Assembly: GCA_963790405.1 (NCBI GenBank)
Contig: CAWBOJ010000003.1
Span: forward strand, 496,001-560,000
DNA length: 64,000 nucleotides
Source: JBGSMX01 sp963790405
Lineage (GTDB): Bacteria > Actinomycetota > Coriobacteriia > Anaerosomatales > JAGXFU01
Direction of reading: 5' to 3'
The notes beneath the pieces are model-generated. The model did no database searches, had not been told where the DNA came from, and saw nothing but the letters and a program-made list of their open reading frames with translations. Of this stretch, positions 27,157 through 37,106 are shown piece after piece (positions within the stretch are counted from its first letter, which is position 1; the number at the start of each line of letters is the position of its first letter). Position numbers and translations under genes: made by a program.

Positions 27157-27190
27157 ACGCGTCGTCGGGGACAACCCGGCGGCGCGTTTC
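27157..27190 (+). terminator. Rho-independent terminator after cytochrome b gene
   Basis: A 13-base arm (27157-27169) pairs with 27175-27187 (two G-U pairs) around a 5-base loop and is followed by TTT. It lies between convergent genes and could serve both. Confidence 0.8.
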
Positions 27191-27259
27191 ATGTTGCACG
27201 CGGGAAGCCGGCTCACATGCGAGGTGCCGGCGATGCTGGCGGCGCAGATTGCTGCGGGC

Positions 27260-28696
27260 CTACGGCTCGTCGAGGATCCACCGGATCTGTCGACGAGCAA
27301 GCGGGGAGACCGCTGTCTCTCCGCCGAGGACGATCACCGCTTCCATATCCTCGGCATCTTCACGGATGGCGCGATCGGGTGCGCGTTCGAGGCAGCCGGT
27401 CTTGGTCAGGAGCAGAACCGAGCCGCGGCGCGCCTGCATGACGCCGCCAGCGAGCGCGTCGGCGAAGCCCTCGCCCGTCGCGACGGCGAGGCCCTCCCAG
27501 GTCAGACCTTCACCGACGCCGTGCTTGGCAAGTAGGTAGGCGGTCTCGTAGCGGTTGGCGCCCGCGAAGCGCCGGGGCTTCTCGATACCCATGTCGACCA
27601 GTTGTGTGGCGACCTCGGAACCGAGCGCCTCGGTGCCGCCGGCGATCCATACCTGGGTCGCCCCGATCTGCTCGAGCACGTCGGATGACGCGCTCGTGAG
27701 GGTGCTTGGCTTGGCGAGCACGATCGGACGCCCCGTGTGCGCCGCGACAGCCGCCGCGCCGAGTGCGTCGGGGAATGATTTGCCCGTCGCTACGTACGCC
27801 CCACCGTCATAGGGAAGGTCGGCGTCAAGCTGTGCCGAGACGGTTGCGCTTGCCACAAGCGCGGCCGTCGCGTAGCGGTCGATTCCACCGAGCCGCTCGA
27901 CCGAGGTGACTGAAGGAATTGCGCGTAGCGCGGCGGCAACGGTCTTCGAGACAGCAAGCTCGCCGCCTACGATGACCACGTGAGAGACGTGCAGACGTTC
28001 GATCTCCGCCGCAACAGAGTCGTGAAGTGAGTCGCGCTTGGTCAGCAGGATCGGCGCGTCCAGAACTCCCGCGAGGGCGGAACCGCCCAAAGCATCAGGC
28101 CAGTTCTCCCCGGAGCAGACGACAGCCGACGTGGCTGTGTCGCTGCCATAGGCGACGCGCGAGGCTCGTGCTGCGGTCGAGTATCGACTGGGTCCGGCAA
28201 CGGGAATGATGAAGCGGTTGTAGTCGTTGACCTCGTCGTAGACCTTTGGCCTATACGCATGGAAGTTCTGGTGGTCCCAGTAGGGATACTTCGTGAGCCG
28301 GCACACGGCATGTCCGACGGTGCCGCTTTGCTCCATTGCCCAGTACCAGGTGTGATCGCCATTCGCCCACTTGTAGAAGACGGCGGCGTGGTAGTCGTAC
28401 TCCAGCATCATGTCGCCGGGCTGGAGCTCTTCCCGGGAGATCTCGACGCCCAACGGCGCCAGAGTACGGCTCGAGTAGGAGTACCCGAGCTTCCACGCCA
28501 TCGACATCATGCCCGAGCAGTCTTGACGGTATGACTCGAAGTTGGAGACCTGGCTGTACGGGACTTCGAGCGAAACCCACCGCTGCGCCCGGTCGAGAAT
28601 CTCCTCGCGCGTGAGAGCTGAAGCCGGTGTTGCAGCAGCCGTGAGTATCACGAGCGCCATGGCTGCAAGTAGGTACTTCATCCGAGCGCGGTTCAC
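27260..28696 (-). CDS. NlpC/P60-like amidase with cell-wall-binding repeats 2 (CWB2)
   Basis: The 478-residue exported protein has a signal peptide (ending TPASA), a papain-like domain at about 30-165 with QDCSGMMSMAWKLGYSY and YDYHAAVFYKW (Cys and His of an NlpC/P60-type or CHAP-like hydrolase), and three CWB2 repeats from about 170 to 478, each with RY.TAA/RYETA and VVIVGGELAVS-type segments. CWB2 modules hold proteins non-covalently to secondary wall polymers in Gram-positive bacteria. The enzyme probably trims peptidoglycan while anchored to the wall. The GTG start follows AGAGGAG. Confidence 0.85.
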   Translation of the reverse strand: MNRARMKYLLAAMALVILTAAATPASALTREEILDRAQRWVSLEVPYSQVSNFESYRQDCSGMMSMAWKLGYSYSSRTLAPLGVEISREELQPGDMMLEYDYHAAVFYKWANGDHTWYWAMEQSGTVGHAVCRLTKYPYWDHQNFHAYRPKVYDEVNDYNRFIIPVAGPSRYSTAARASRVAYGSDTATSAVVCSGENWPDALGGSALAGVLDAPILLTKRDSLHDSVAAEIERLHVSHVVIVGGELAVSKTVAAALRAIPSVTSVERLGGIDRYATAALVASATVSAQLDADLPYDGGAYVATGKSFPDALGAAAVAAHTGRPIVLAKPSTLTSASSDVLEQIGATQVWIAGGTEALGSEVATQLVDMGIEKPRRFAGANRYETAYLLAKHGVGEGLTWEGLAVATGEGFADALAGGVMQARRGSVLLLTKTGCLERAPDRAIREDAEDMEAVIVLGGETAVSPLARRQIRWILDEP

Positions 28697-28990
28697 AGGC
28701 GACTCCTCTGCAAGCGTCCTTCGTCTCGAATGGTATCGGCAGCAACCCGAGTCGGACTGAACAAGACCGCCTCAATCGTAATGCGCTCGGCGCGACAGCG
28801 CGAGGGTCGAGCCGGGCGAATTATCAATTCCCGTGCCTGACGGTGCCGTTGAAACCTTCTTTGTCATGAGTACACGCACGTACTCTATACCGTGTGTTCT
28901 GGGAGCGGTTCCGCTACACTATCAACTCATATCGAACGACTTCAGTTTCGGTAGGTTCGGCTGTCGCTTTGTGAAAGGAGCTGCACGCGT

Positions 28991-30187
28991 ATGTGGAAGG
29001 ATCGCTCTCGCAGGTTCCTCGCCCTGACGCTTGTCGCTGTTCTGGCTCTCAGCATGCTTGGTCTTGCTGGCTGCTCGAGCAGTGATGATGAGGCGTCGAC
29101 CGACGGCGGGGAAGAAATGGCGACCGAGACCGTGAAGATCGGCGTTCACACGTCGCTCACCGGTGGTCTGGCTGACTATGGTTTCGCGGCCCAAGAGGGT
29201 CTGAAGCTGGCAGCCGAGGATTTCTCGGGCTTCGAGGTCGACGGCGTCAAGTACGATATCGAACTGGTCATCAAGGACGACAAGGGCGAGCCCGCTGAGG
29301 CCCCCATCGTCGCCCAGCAGCTTATCGACGAAGGCGTCGTGGGTGTCATCGGCGGACTGACGTCGGGCGCCACGAACGCAGCACTACCGATCTACCAGGA
29401 AGCCGGCATCCCGGTTATCTCGGGTTCGGCAACCAACCCGGACCTCACCGAGGCCGGTTTCGACGAACTTCTTCCGCACCTGCCTGCGCGATGACCTGCA
29501 GGGTCAGGCAATCGCGGAGTGGGCTGTGGAGCTTGGCGCCAAGAAGGCCGTCGTCATGGACGACCGCGGCGACTATGCTGTGGGTCTTGGCAACATCGTG
29601 CGAGGATGCTCTTAAGGCTGAGGGCGTCGAGATTCTGCGCCAGGAGGGTCAGGAGGGTGACGTCTGACTTCTCTGCACAGGTGAACAACATCAAGGCGTT
29701 CGCCCCTGACACCGTGATCTTCACGGGCTACCACCGCGAGGCCGGTCTGCTCTTCAAGCAGCTGACCGAGGCTGGCGTTGAGACGCAGTTCATGGGCGGC
29801 GACGGCATCAAGTCCGACGAGATCGGTGACGAGGCCGGTGGCGCTGCGAACGTCGAGGGTGCGCTGTGCACGTTCGGTGGTTTCGCTCAGGAAGAGATGC
29901 CTGGATTCGCCGAGTTCGCCACTCGCTTCAAGGAGGCGACCGGCAAGGACGCAGGTCCGTACGCCGAGAACAACTACGATGGTCTGGGCGCACTGGTCAC
30001 GGCAATCGTTGAGGCTCAGTCTCTCGACGGCACGGCCGTCATGGACGCACTGCACACCATCGAGTACGAGGGTGTTCAGGGCACGCTGACCTTCGACGAG
30101 AAGGGCGATGTCTCCGTCCCTGGTGGCGGCGGCACAGGCCTGATTCCGCGCTTCGAGTACATGGACGGTACTTGGACCGTTATGTAG
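28991..30187 (+). CDS. livJ: Branched-chain amino acid ABC transporter substrate-binding lipoprotein, frame broken
   Basis: Joined across three breaks this is a binding protein of about 397 residues of the LivJ/Leu-Ile-Val type: lipobox GLAGC, VKIGVHTSLTGGLADYGFAAQ, GVIGGLTSGATNAALPIYQEAGIPVIS, FAPDTVIFTGYHREAG and PYAENNYDG. The breaks each remove cleanly by deleting one base: GAA-C-TTC at 29468, GTG-C-GAG at 29601 and GTC-T-GAC at 29665. AAAGGAG precedes the ATG. It heads the livJHMGF cluster, which imports branched-chain amino acids or related ligands. Because the whole operon is affected, I favour sequence errors over a dead gene. Confidence 0.8.
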
Positions 30188-30213
30188 TAGTAGGCGTTTG
30201 ACGCTTCAAACCG

Positions 30214-30245
30214 AGGGGGGACCGGATTCAGTTCCGGTCTCCCTT
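30214..30245 (+). terminator. Attenuator-like hairpin between livJ and livH
   Basis: GGGGGACCGGA (30216-30226) pairs with TCCGGTCTCCC (30233-30243) across a 6-base loop, with only TT following. The position between a binding-protein gene and its permease genes is typical for partial termination that keeps the binding protein in excess. Confidence 0.65.
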
Positions 30246-30348
30246 CGTCTGTCTTCGCACAAATTGTGGTATCGTGTGCGACTGGCCCCGCCGACCGGTG
30301 GCGTGGCACGGGACGCGCCCTCGCATCGGGCTAGGTGGAGAGGACCGG

Positions 30349-31571
30349 ATGGGCTTCGAACACGTTTTCAGCCTCACGGTATCCGGGATAACCGTGGGAA
30401 TGATCTACGCGTTGATCGCTCTGGGCTACACCATGGTCTACGGCGTACTTGAGCTGATCAACTTCGCGCACGGTGAGGTGTTCACCGTCGGTGGCTACAT
30501 CGCGGCGACGACGCTCATCTGGGCATCTGTCGACGGCGAGACCTCGTTGGTGGTGAAGATACTCTACTTCGTGCTGGCGATCGTGCTTTCCGTCGGCCTG
30601 ACTGCGCTTCTCGGCTGGCTGATCGAGCGCATCGCGTATCGGCCGTTGCGTGGACGTTCGCGCATCATCGCGTTGCTTTCCGCGATTGGCGTCTCGATCT
30701 TCCTGCAGAACTTGCTGATCGTGGTCTTCGGCCCCGAGCCGATGATCATGCCGACCGCGATTGTCCCCAGCGGATTCTTCGAGCTTTTCGGCGCACGCAT
30801 CCGGGTGCTTGCAGATCGTCATCATCGTCGTCTCGACCGTGCTCATGGGCATCCTTACCTACATCGTGAGAAGCACTCGCATCGGCAAGGCCATGCGCGC
30901 CACCTCGCAAGACATGGAAGCTGCCGAGATGATGGGCATCGACACGAACCGCACGATCTCCTTCACGTTCGTCATCGGTTCTGCGCTTGCCGCGATGGGC
31001 GGATTTCTCGTAGCGATGTACTACGGATCGCTCACGTACGACACCGGGTTCCTCTACGGGCTCAAGGCGTTCACGGCGGCCGTCCTCGGCGGAATCGGGA
31101 ACATCCCCGGCGCTGTTGTTGGATCGCTGATCCTTGGAATTGCCGAGAACTGGGGCGTCGGTCTCAACCTCGGGCTGCTGGCGTGGGTCTTCGTCGTCGG
31201 ACTCGTGGTCGGCCTGTACTTCCAGCTCATTCGCGCTCCACGCCATCGGGTAGCGCACATCGCCGATCACGTTCGCACTCCTGAATACGAGCGCAAGGTA
31301 CTCGCGATCTACCGGTTCGCTCCTTTCATTGCGCTCAAGACCGTGCTCGGTGAGCGCAAGGACGCACTACTCGACGTGTCCGCGCGTCACTCGCTTGCAG
31401 CTCTTCGCCGGCAATCTGATCTTGCTTGTGATGGCGGTTCTGTTCTTCATCAACGGTGACGTGCAGTTTGCATCCAAGTGGCAGCATGCCATCTCGTTCG
31501 CCGTGCTGATGGCGATTCTCATGTTCAGGCCGTCGGGCATCCTCGGCGAGCACATACAGGAGAAGGTGTAG
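30349..31571 (+). CDS. livH: Branched-chain amino acid ABC permease LivH, extended, frame broken twice
   Basis: After correction the permease is about 406 residues. It has the LivH core (IYALIALGYTMVYGVLELIN, AVLGGIGNIPGAVVGSLILG and the C-terminal FRPSGILGE), but roughly 100 residues are inserted before the last TM helix (about 31165-31440), including two extra hydrophobic segments. Breaks are at 30809-30810 and 31395-31396; both are CTG-CAG contexts carrying an extra T (CTTGCAG). GGAGAGG precedes the ATG. The stop is 4 bases before livM. Confidence 0.75.
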
Positions 31572-31575
31572 CGCG

Positions 31576-32723
31576 ATGGCCAACGCGTTCAGCGGTCTTG
31601 CCGCCAAATTGCGCCAGCTTGCCGCGCTGGATCTACTCGGTTGCCGCTCTCGTGCTCGCGATCAGTGTTTCCGCTGCTCGAGCAGGCGGGGCTCATGGAG
31701 ACTCTGTGGCTCCGGCTCGGCACGAGAACGCTCGTATACGTGCTGCTTGCTCTCGGCCTCAATCTCGTGTTGGGCGAGACAGGTCTGTTGCACCTGGGCT
31801 ACGTCGCGTTCTTCGCCGTGGGCGCCTATACGACCGCGATCTTCTCCTCGCCGCGGCTGGGCTATCACTGGAACTTCTGGGTGATCATCGCCTTGGCGAC
31901 ACTGCTTTCGATGGTCTTCGGGTTCATCATCGGTTTTCCGACGCTGCGATTGCGAGGGGACTACCTGGCGATCGTGACGCTTGCGTTCGGCGAGATCACG
32001 CGTATCACGTTCAACAACTGGGAGAACGTGACCAACGGCCCGGGCGGCATCCCCGGCATCTATCCGCCGAGCATCTTCGGCTGGGTCGTGGACAAGCCGG
32101 TCGAGTTCTACTACCTGCTGCTGGTCACCGTCGTGCTTGTGGTGATCGTGCTCGCCAACGTCAAGAACTCCCGTGTCGGTCGCGCATGGAACGCGCTGCG
32201 CGAAGACGAGATCGCGGCCAACCACGCCGGCGTCCACTCGATGAGCACGAAGATGCTCGCAGTGGTCATCAGCTCCGGCATCGCGGGGCTTGCGGGCGCG
32301 ATCTTCGCGTACTACCAGCAGTTCATCAATCCGACGTACTTCCTGTTCATGCAGTCGGTCATCGTCGTGTGTATGGTCGTGCTCGGCGGCATGGGCTCCA
32401 TTCCCGGAGCGATTGCCGGTGCGGTCGTGCTCGACATGACGCCCCGAGGTCATCCGCCAGGCCTTCACGAGTTGGCTACCGGATGCGCTTGGCCCCAACT
32501 TCCTGCCGGGTGTGCAGACTGCCATGCAGCAAGACTTCGATCGCTATCGAATGCTGATGTTCGGTGTCGTCATCATCGTGATGGTGATCTTCAGGCCGGA
32601 AGGTCTGCTGCCCGAACGCGCTGTGGCGCCGTGAGGCCCACGAGGAAGACCCACGCGAGCAGGAGCAGTACACGCCAACGCCTCTTCGATTTCGACGAGG
32701 GCCATCAGGACCTGGAGGTGTGA
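31576..32723 (+). CDS. livM: Branched-chain amino acid ABC permease LivM, frame broken about five times
   Basis: The reconstructed protein (about 380 residues) has the LivM signature: LVYVLLALGLNLVLGETGLL, FFAVGAYTTAI, DYLAIVTLAFGEITRIT, SRVGRAWNALREDEIAANHAG and FRPEGLLPER, followed by a charged tail rich in Glu/Gln/Asp. Breaks lie near 31619 (extra T in CTTG), 31661, 32442-32445 (extra C), 32621 and 32680; each is consistent with one added base. The protein pairs with LivH to form the membrane channel. Confidence 0.75.
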
Positions 32724-32726
32724 GCG

Positions 32727-33524
32727 GTGTCCGAAGTCGTTCTCGATTTCCGCGACGCCACGAAGTCCTTCGGCGGTCTCAAGGCCGTCGATGACCTCTC
32801 GTTCCAGGTCCACGAGGGTGAGATCCTCTCGCTGATCGGCCCCAACGGCAGCGGCAAGACGACCACGTTCAATCTGATCACGCGGATTGTACGAGCCCGA
32901 CTCCGGCGACATCCTGCTCAAGGGCGAATCGATCGCCGGTCTGCGTCCCGACCAGGTGCACCGCAGGGGCATTTCGCGCACGTTCCAGCTGCTGCGGCTG
33001 TTCTCGAACATGACCGTGCTCGAGAACGTGCTCGTGGGCACGCACAGCCATCACCGAGAGCGGCGTGCTCAGTGCTGCGCTCAGGCTGCCCGCGCATGCG
33101 TCGCGAAGAGGAGCAGGCGACGCGCGAAGGCCAAGGAGATCCTCGACGATGTTCCCGGGTCGCTTCTCGGGCGCGCGCCAGTCAGCAGCCGGCGTACTCG
33201 CTCTCGTACGCGAACCGCCGCCGTCTCGAGATCGCGCGTGCGCTCGCCTCCGACCCGCACGCTGCTTCTGCTCGACGAGCCGGTCGCGGGCATGAACCCC
33301 GCCGAGACGCGCGAGGTCATGGAGCAGATCAAGGACCTGCGCGAGCGGGGCTACACGATCCTCATGATCGAGCACGACATGAACGTCGTCATGGGCGCGT
33401 CCGATCGCGTGATCGCGATGGATCACGGCGTGAAGATCGCCGAGGGCGACCCGATCACTGTCGCCAACGACCCGCCGTAGTGGAGGCATACCTTGGGAAA
33501 CGCGGAGCGGACGCCGCTTCTTGA
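32727..33524 (+). CDS. livG: Branched-chain amino acid ABC ATPase LivG, frame broken repeatedly
   Basis: Reconstruction gives about 263 residues: LIGPNGSGKTTTFNLIT (Walker A), GISRTFQLLRLF (Q-loop), a signature-like SLSYANRRRLEIARALASDP, TLLLLDEPVAGMNP (Walker B and D-loop) and MIEHDMNVVM (switch His). The ABC signature reads SYANR where most LivG proteins have SYGxQ; whether this is natural or error is unclear. At least six breaks lie between 32889 and 33475; most are single added bases, and the last looks like one lost base. The gene overlaps the livF start. Confidence 0.7.
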   Translation: MSEVVLDFRDATKSFGGLKAVDDLSFQVHEGEILSLIGPNGSGKTTTFNLITRIVRARLRRHPAQGRIDRRSASRPGAPQGHFAHVPAAAAVLEHDRARERARGHAQPSPRAACSVLRSGCPRMRREEEQATREGQGDPRRCSRVASRARASQQPAYSLSYANRRRLEIARALASDPHAASARRAGRGHEPRRDARGHGADQGPARAGLHDPHDRARHERRHGRVRSRDRDGSRREDRRGRPDHCRQRPAVVEAYLGKRGADAAS

Positions 33525-34221
33525 GTTCCGTGACGTCCGTACCCACTACGGGCGCATCGAGATCCTCAAGAACGTCAACTACAAGATCTACCCGGGCGAG
33601 ATCGTCTGCCTGCTCGGCGGCAATGCCTCGGGCAAGTCGACGACGATGAAGACGATCCTCGGCATCGTGAAGCCCACCACGGGCGAGGTGCTGTGGGAGG
33701 GCGAGGTCATCAACAACCTGCGTACCGGCGAGCGGATCAAGCGCGGCATCGCGACCGTGCCCGAGAACCGCCGCCTGTTCCCGCACCTGACGGTGCTCGA
33801 GAACCTCGAGATGGGTGCGTACACGCGTGACGATGCCGGCGAGATCGCCGAGGACCTCGAGCAGGTCTACGGCATCTTCCCGCGCGTCTACGAGCGTCGC
33901 AGCCAGCGCGCCGGCACGCTTTCCGGCGGCGAGCAGCAGATGGTGGCGTTCGGTCGCGCGCTCATGAGCCGGCCGCGGCTGATCATCATGGACGAGCCCT
34001 CGATGGGTCTGGCTCCTGCGCTCGTCGACCAGTCCTTCGACATGATCGCCGAGATCAACAAGCAGGGCGTGTCGGTGTTCGTCGTCGAGCAGAACGCGAA
34101 CGCGGCGCTGTCGATCGCGGATCGCGGCTACGTGCTGCAGAACGGCCGCGTCGTCCTCGACGGCGCCGCCGCAGAGCTGCTGCAGAACGAGGAGCTCAAG
34201 CGCGCGTACCTGGGCGACTAG
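33493..34221 (+). CDS. livF: Branched-chain amino acid ABC ATPase LivF
   Basis: The intact 242-residue ATPase has CLLGGNASGKSTTMKTILG (Walker A with Asn-Ala in place of Asn-Gly), TVPENRRLFPHLTVLENLE, TLSGGEQQMVAFGRALM (signature) and LIIMDEPSMGL (Walker B). It pairs with LivG to energise the LivHM permease. The TTG start at 33493 is supported by GGAGG seven bases upstream and lies inside the livG end, so the two are coupled. It is the only liv gene without a frame break. Confidence 0.9.
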   Translation: MGNAERTPLLEFRDVRTHYGRIEILKNVNYKIYPGEIVCLLGGNASGKSTTMKTILGIVKPTTGEVLWEGEVINNLRTGERIKRGIATVPENRRLFPHLTVLENLEMGAYTRDDAGEIAEDLEQVYGIFPRVYERRSQRAGTLSGGEQQMVAFGRALMSRPRLIIMDEPSMGLAPALVDQSFDMIAEINKQGVSVFVVEQNANAALSIADRGYVLQNGRVVLDGAAAELLQNEELKRAYLGD

Positions 34222-34245
34222 ACTCCACGCTACGACGCGTCTGAG

Positions 34246-35117
34246 TTAGGGTGTCTCGCGTTCCAGCGTCACTACATGGATTTGCGCCGGGGCGAGCGTA
34301 CGCAGCGGTACGGTTACGGTGCCGATTCCGTTCGTGACGAGCACGGGCGTCCCGTTCTCGTCGCTCCACCCGCCGAGGAATCGCTCGCCGAAGCGCGTCG
34401 GCCGGTGCCCCATGATCTCGTAGGCACCGCGGATCTGTCCGCCGTGCGTGTGGCCGGCGAGCGCCAGTCCCCACGGATTCGTCTCGGAAGCCAGCGCGAG
34501 GTCGAACGCGTCCGGGTTGTGCGAGACCAACACTGCGAACTCGTCGTGGCCGATCTGTCCGGCGAGAGCAGTCGCATCGGGTGACCCGGTCCACTCGTCT
34601 TCGAGTCCCGCGATCACGATGCATTCACCTGCGGTCGCCCACGCGTGCAAAATCGTTCTCGAGCAGCACGATGTTTGCGTCCGCCAGACCTGTGCGCGCT
34701 ACGATCGGCATTCTCCCACACATCGTGATTGCCGAGTACGGCGAAGACGCCGAGGGGCGCTTCAATCGCGCCGACATGCGGGTAGAAGTGCGCGGCACCT
34801 CCGGAGCGGCCGCCCACGTAGTCGCCACCCAGGATCACTATGTCTGGCTTCTCGGCGTTGATTGTCGCCACGAGCGCTTGCACGCGCGATGCCCCCAGAA
34901 GAGGTCCCGCATGTATGTCGGCAGCAAAGACCAGAGTGGTTCCGTCAAGGGAGGCGGGGATGCGTCCGTCACGGATGATGTGGCGGTCGACCCGGATCGT
35001 GCGGGCCTCGGCATAGGCGTAGCCGGTCCACGACACGAGCGCCGTTGCGACGAGGACGATGGCTGCCCACGCGAACGCTACGCTGACCGATCTGAGGTCT
35101 ATGATGTCGAGCTGCAT
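34246..35117 (-). CDS. Membrane-anchored metallophosphoesterase (YkuE-like), frame broken twice
   Basis: The reconstructed protein (about 289 residues) has an N-terminal TM helix, then calcineurin-type phosphoesterase motifs: FAADIHAGPLLG, DIVILGGDYVGG, FAVLGNHDVWE, LVSHNPDAF and ALAGHTHGGQIRG. It fits the YkuE/LpxH-like group that acts on phospholipid or nucleotide-lipid phosphoesters at the membrane. Breaks are near 34715 and 34647 (GTG-G-GCG); each reads through when one base is removed. The start at 35117 is a choice among several in-frame ATGs (35167 is another) without strong ribosome sites. It is divergent from the EamA gene. Confidence 0.7.
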
Positions 35118-35213
35118 GGTCGTCGTTTCTGCAATCGATGGGCCAATCGCTCTTCGGGTATGCTCCATAAGGCCGAATCGCCCCCCGATTCTTACATGAG
35201 GTGCTGTCCAGTG

Positions 35214-36056
35214 ATGTTGACCGTTGTCTTCGCGACATCGACCGCCGCCCTGTTCGGGTGTGCGGATTTCCTCGGCGGACTGGCTTCGCGACGGGATTCC
35301 GCGTTCATAGTCACGGCCACCGCACACACACTCGGGGTGGTGCTGCTCACGGCCGCGGCGGGCGTGTTCCCCTTCGAAGCTGTGAGCTGGACCGACGCGA
35401 TGTGGGGCGGTATTGCCGGTGTAGCGGGTGGCGTTGGCGTCGCCGCGCTCTACGCGGGCTTGGCCGCAGGTCGCATGAGCGTTGTCGCTCCCATCACGGC
35501 CGCACTTTCAGGTTCGCTTCCTGCGGTATACGACCTCGCGACCGGCGGCGGTGTCGGGTGGCTGAGCGGGGTCGGCCTCGCACTCGCAGTTGCAGCGATC
35601 GTCATGGTGAGCATGTCTTCACACGCCGACGATGCTGCAGGGATGCCTCCTCGCGCCATCGCCTTCGCGTTGCTGGCGGGAGTTGGGTTCGCCGGGTCGT
35701 TCATCTCGTTTTCCTTCACGGGCTCGGGAAGCGGACTGTGGCCGCTCGTGGCCGCTCGTGTCGTCTCGGCGACCATGCTCGGTGGCTTCGCGCTGGTCCG
35801 CTCAAGGAGGGTCTTTGTCTTCCGGGGTGTCCGCCGCATGACCCTCGGGGCCGGTGTGCTCGACACGGCTGCGAACATCACCATGATCTCGGCGATTCGA
35901 AGCGGCCCGTTGGCGGTGGCGTCAGTGCTCGGCTCGCTCTACCCGGTTGTCACCGTGGTGCTGGCGCTCGGCATCCTTCGTGAACGGGTGACGCCACTCC
36001 AACGCCTTGGTGTAGTCGTGGCGCTTGCCGCCGTCATCATGACCGCGGTTGGCTAG
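35214..36056 (+). CDS. EamA/DMT-superfamily transporter
   Basis: The 280-residue protein has ten predicted TM helices in two EamA repeats, with FGCADFLGGLASRR at the start and the characteristic VASVLGSLYPVVTVVLALGILRE near the end. EamA proteins export amino acids, nucleosides or other metabolites. The ATG at 35214 follows GAGGTG by 10 bases; an ATG at 35196 is an alternative. The substrate cannot be inferred. It ends 5 bases before the convergent NapH-type gene. Confidence 0.8.
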   Translation: MLTVVFATSTAALFGCADFLGGLASRRDSAFIVTATAHTLGVVLLTAAAGVFPFEAVSWTDAMWGGIAGVAGGVGVAALYAGLAAGRMSVVAPITAALSGSLPAVYDLATGGGVGWLSGVGLALAVAAIVMVSMSSHADDAAGMPPRAIAFALLAGVGFAGSFISFSFTGSGSGLWPLVAARVVSATMLGGFALVRSRRVFVFRGVRRMTLGAGVLDTAANITMISAIRSGPLAVASVLGSLYPVVTVVLALGILRERVTPLQRLGVVVALAAVIMTAVG

Positions 36057-36061
36057 CGGGC

Positions 36062-37072
36062 TCAGAAGGAGCTGGGCGTTTGTTCCTCAAGCAGTCCCGA
36101 GTTGATTGTCTGGCGGAACACTTCGTCGGGAATGGTGGTGTCCCAGGCGCCGCTGAACTTGGCTCCGGCATAGATTGCGAGCCAGACGCCCACGACGAGC
36201 AGCGGCCACACCCACGGCGCGATGCGCACCCTTCCGGCGAACCGTGCTTCGAGGCAGTCATCGACCGGGCATGCCTTGACGCAGTCCATGCAGCCATCGC
36301 ATTCGAGTGCGCGAACGGTAGAGGCTCGCTCCACATCGACGAAGGCGTGGCAGACTTCCGTGCAGCGGGAGCAGTGGATGCACGTCTCCTCTTCGCGATG
36401 CACGAGGCACGGCGACGCGAGGCCGACCGTGCTGTACAGCGCGCCGAGCGGGCACAGCCATCGGCACCACACCGGGCCGAAGAGCATCGACGCAACGAAC
36501 GCGAACAACGCCACGAGCACAAAGACCGGGTTCGCGAAGCCCTGCAGGATCTTGATATCCGCGATCCACATGTAGGGAAGTACGCGGAACTGGACTGCCT
36601 CTTGGAGCGACACGATCGAGAGGAACCCGAACGCGAGCGCACCGATGACGTACCGCAGACTTCTGCCTGTGATGTCTAGCCAGCGGGGGAGTCTCAGGTT
36701 CGAGCCGCCGAGCAGGCGTCGTCCGAGCGATGCGGCAAGTTCCCATACCGTGCCGACCGGGCAGATCCAGCCACACAAAGCTCGCTTGAACAGCAGCGAG
36801 ATCGTAAGCGCCATGATGATGATGATCAGACCCGCAGGCAGGATGGTGTCCCAACCTCCGCCTTTGAGCCATGCGAAGAAGCTCGTGAAGTGACCGACCG
36901 GTAGGATTCCGGCAACTGCTTCGGGACGCGTCACGTACGTGCCGAGGCCGCGTGCCCACTGCGTGAAGCGCCACAAGCTGACGCATGTCCAGATGAAGAA
37001 GGCGAGAAAAGCCGAGCGGACGAACAGACGCGACGTGACGATATCGCGGATGCGTAGCAGGCGATCGTTCAC
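36062..37072 (-). CDS. NapH/CcoG-like membrane polyferredoxin
   Basis: The 336-residue protein has about five TM helices, two CxxxCP motifs facing the cytoplasm (LCGWICPVG, WCRWLCPLG), and two [4Fe-4S] clusters: CIHCSRCTEVCH and CDGCMDCVKACP. This is the layout of NapH-type quinol-oxidising ferredoxins that feed electrons to NapG or other reductases. The GTG at 37072 is chosen because AAGGAGAG precedes it; 32 upstream in-frame codons lack a site. The polyferredoxin at the left edge of the window is a conceivable partner type but is 35 kb away. Confidence 0.8.
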   Translation of the reverse strand: MNDRLLRIRDIVTSRLFVRSAFLAFFIWTCVSLWRFTQWARGLGTYVTRPEAVAGILPVGHFTSFFAWLKGGGWDTILPAGLIIIIMALTISLLFKRALCGWICPVGTVWELAASLGRRLLGGSNLRLPRWLDITGRSLRYVIGALAFGFLSIVSLQEAVQFRVLPYMWIADIKILQGFANPVFVLVALFAFVASMLFGPVWCRWLCPLGALYSTVGLASPCLVHREEETCIHCSRCTEVCHAFVDVERASTVRALECDGCMDCVKACPVDDCLEARFAGRVRIAPWVWPLLVVGVWLAIYAGAKFSGAWDTTIPDEVFRQTINSGLLEEQTPSSF

Positions 37073-37106
37073 TCGGGAGATCTCTCCTTGGGGCGCAGTA
37101 GTAGGA

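Noticed and set aside
29660..29670. prfB-like +1 frameshift at GTC TGA in livJ
   Set aside because: The site superficially recalls the CTT TGA shift of release factor 2, but the same gene has two other added bases without stop codons, and removal of one T restores the sequence.
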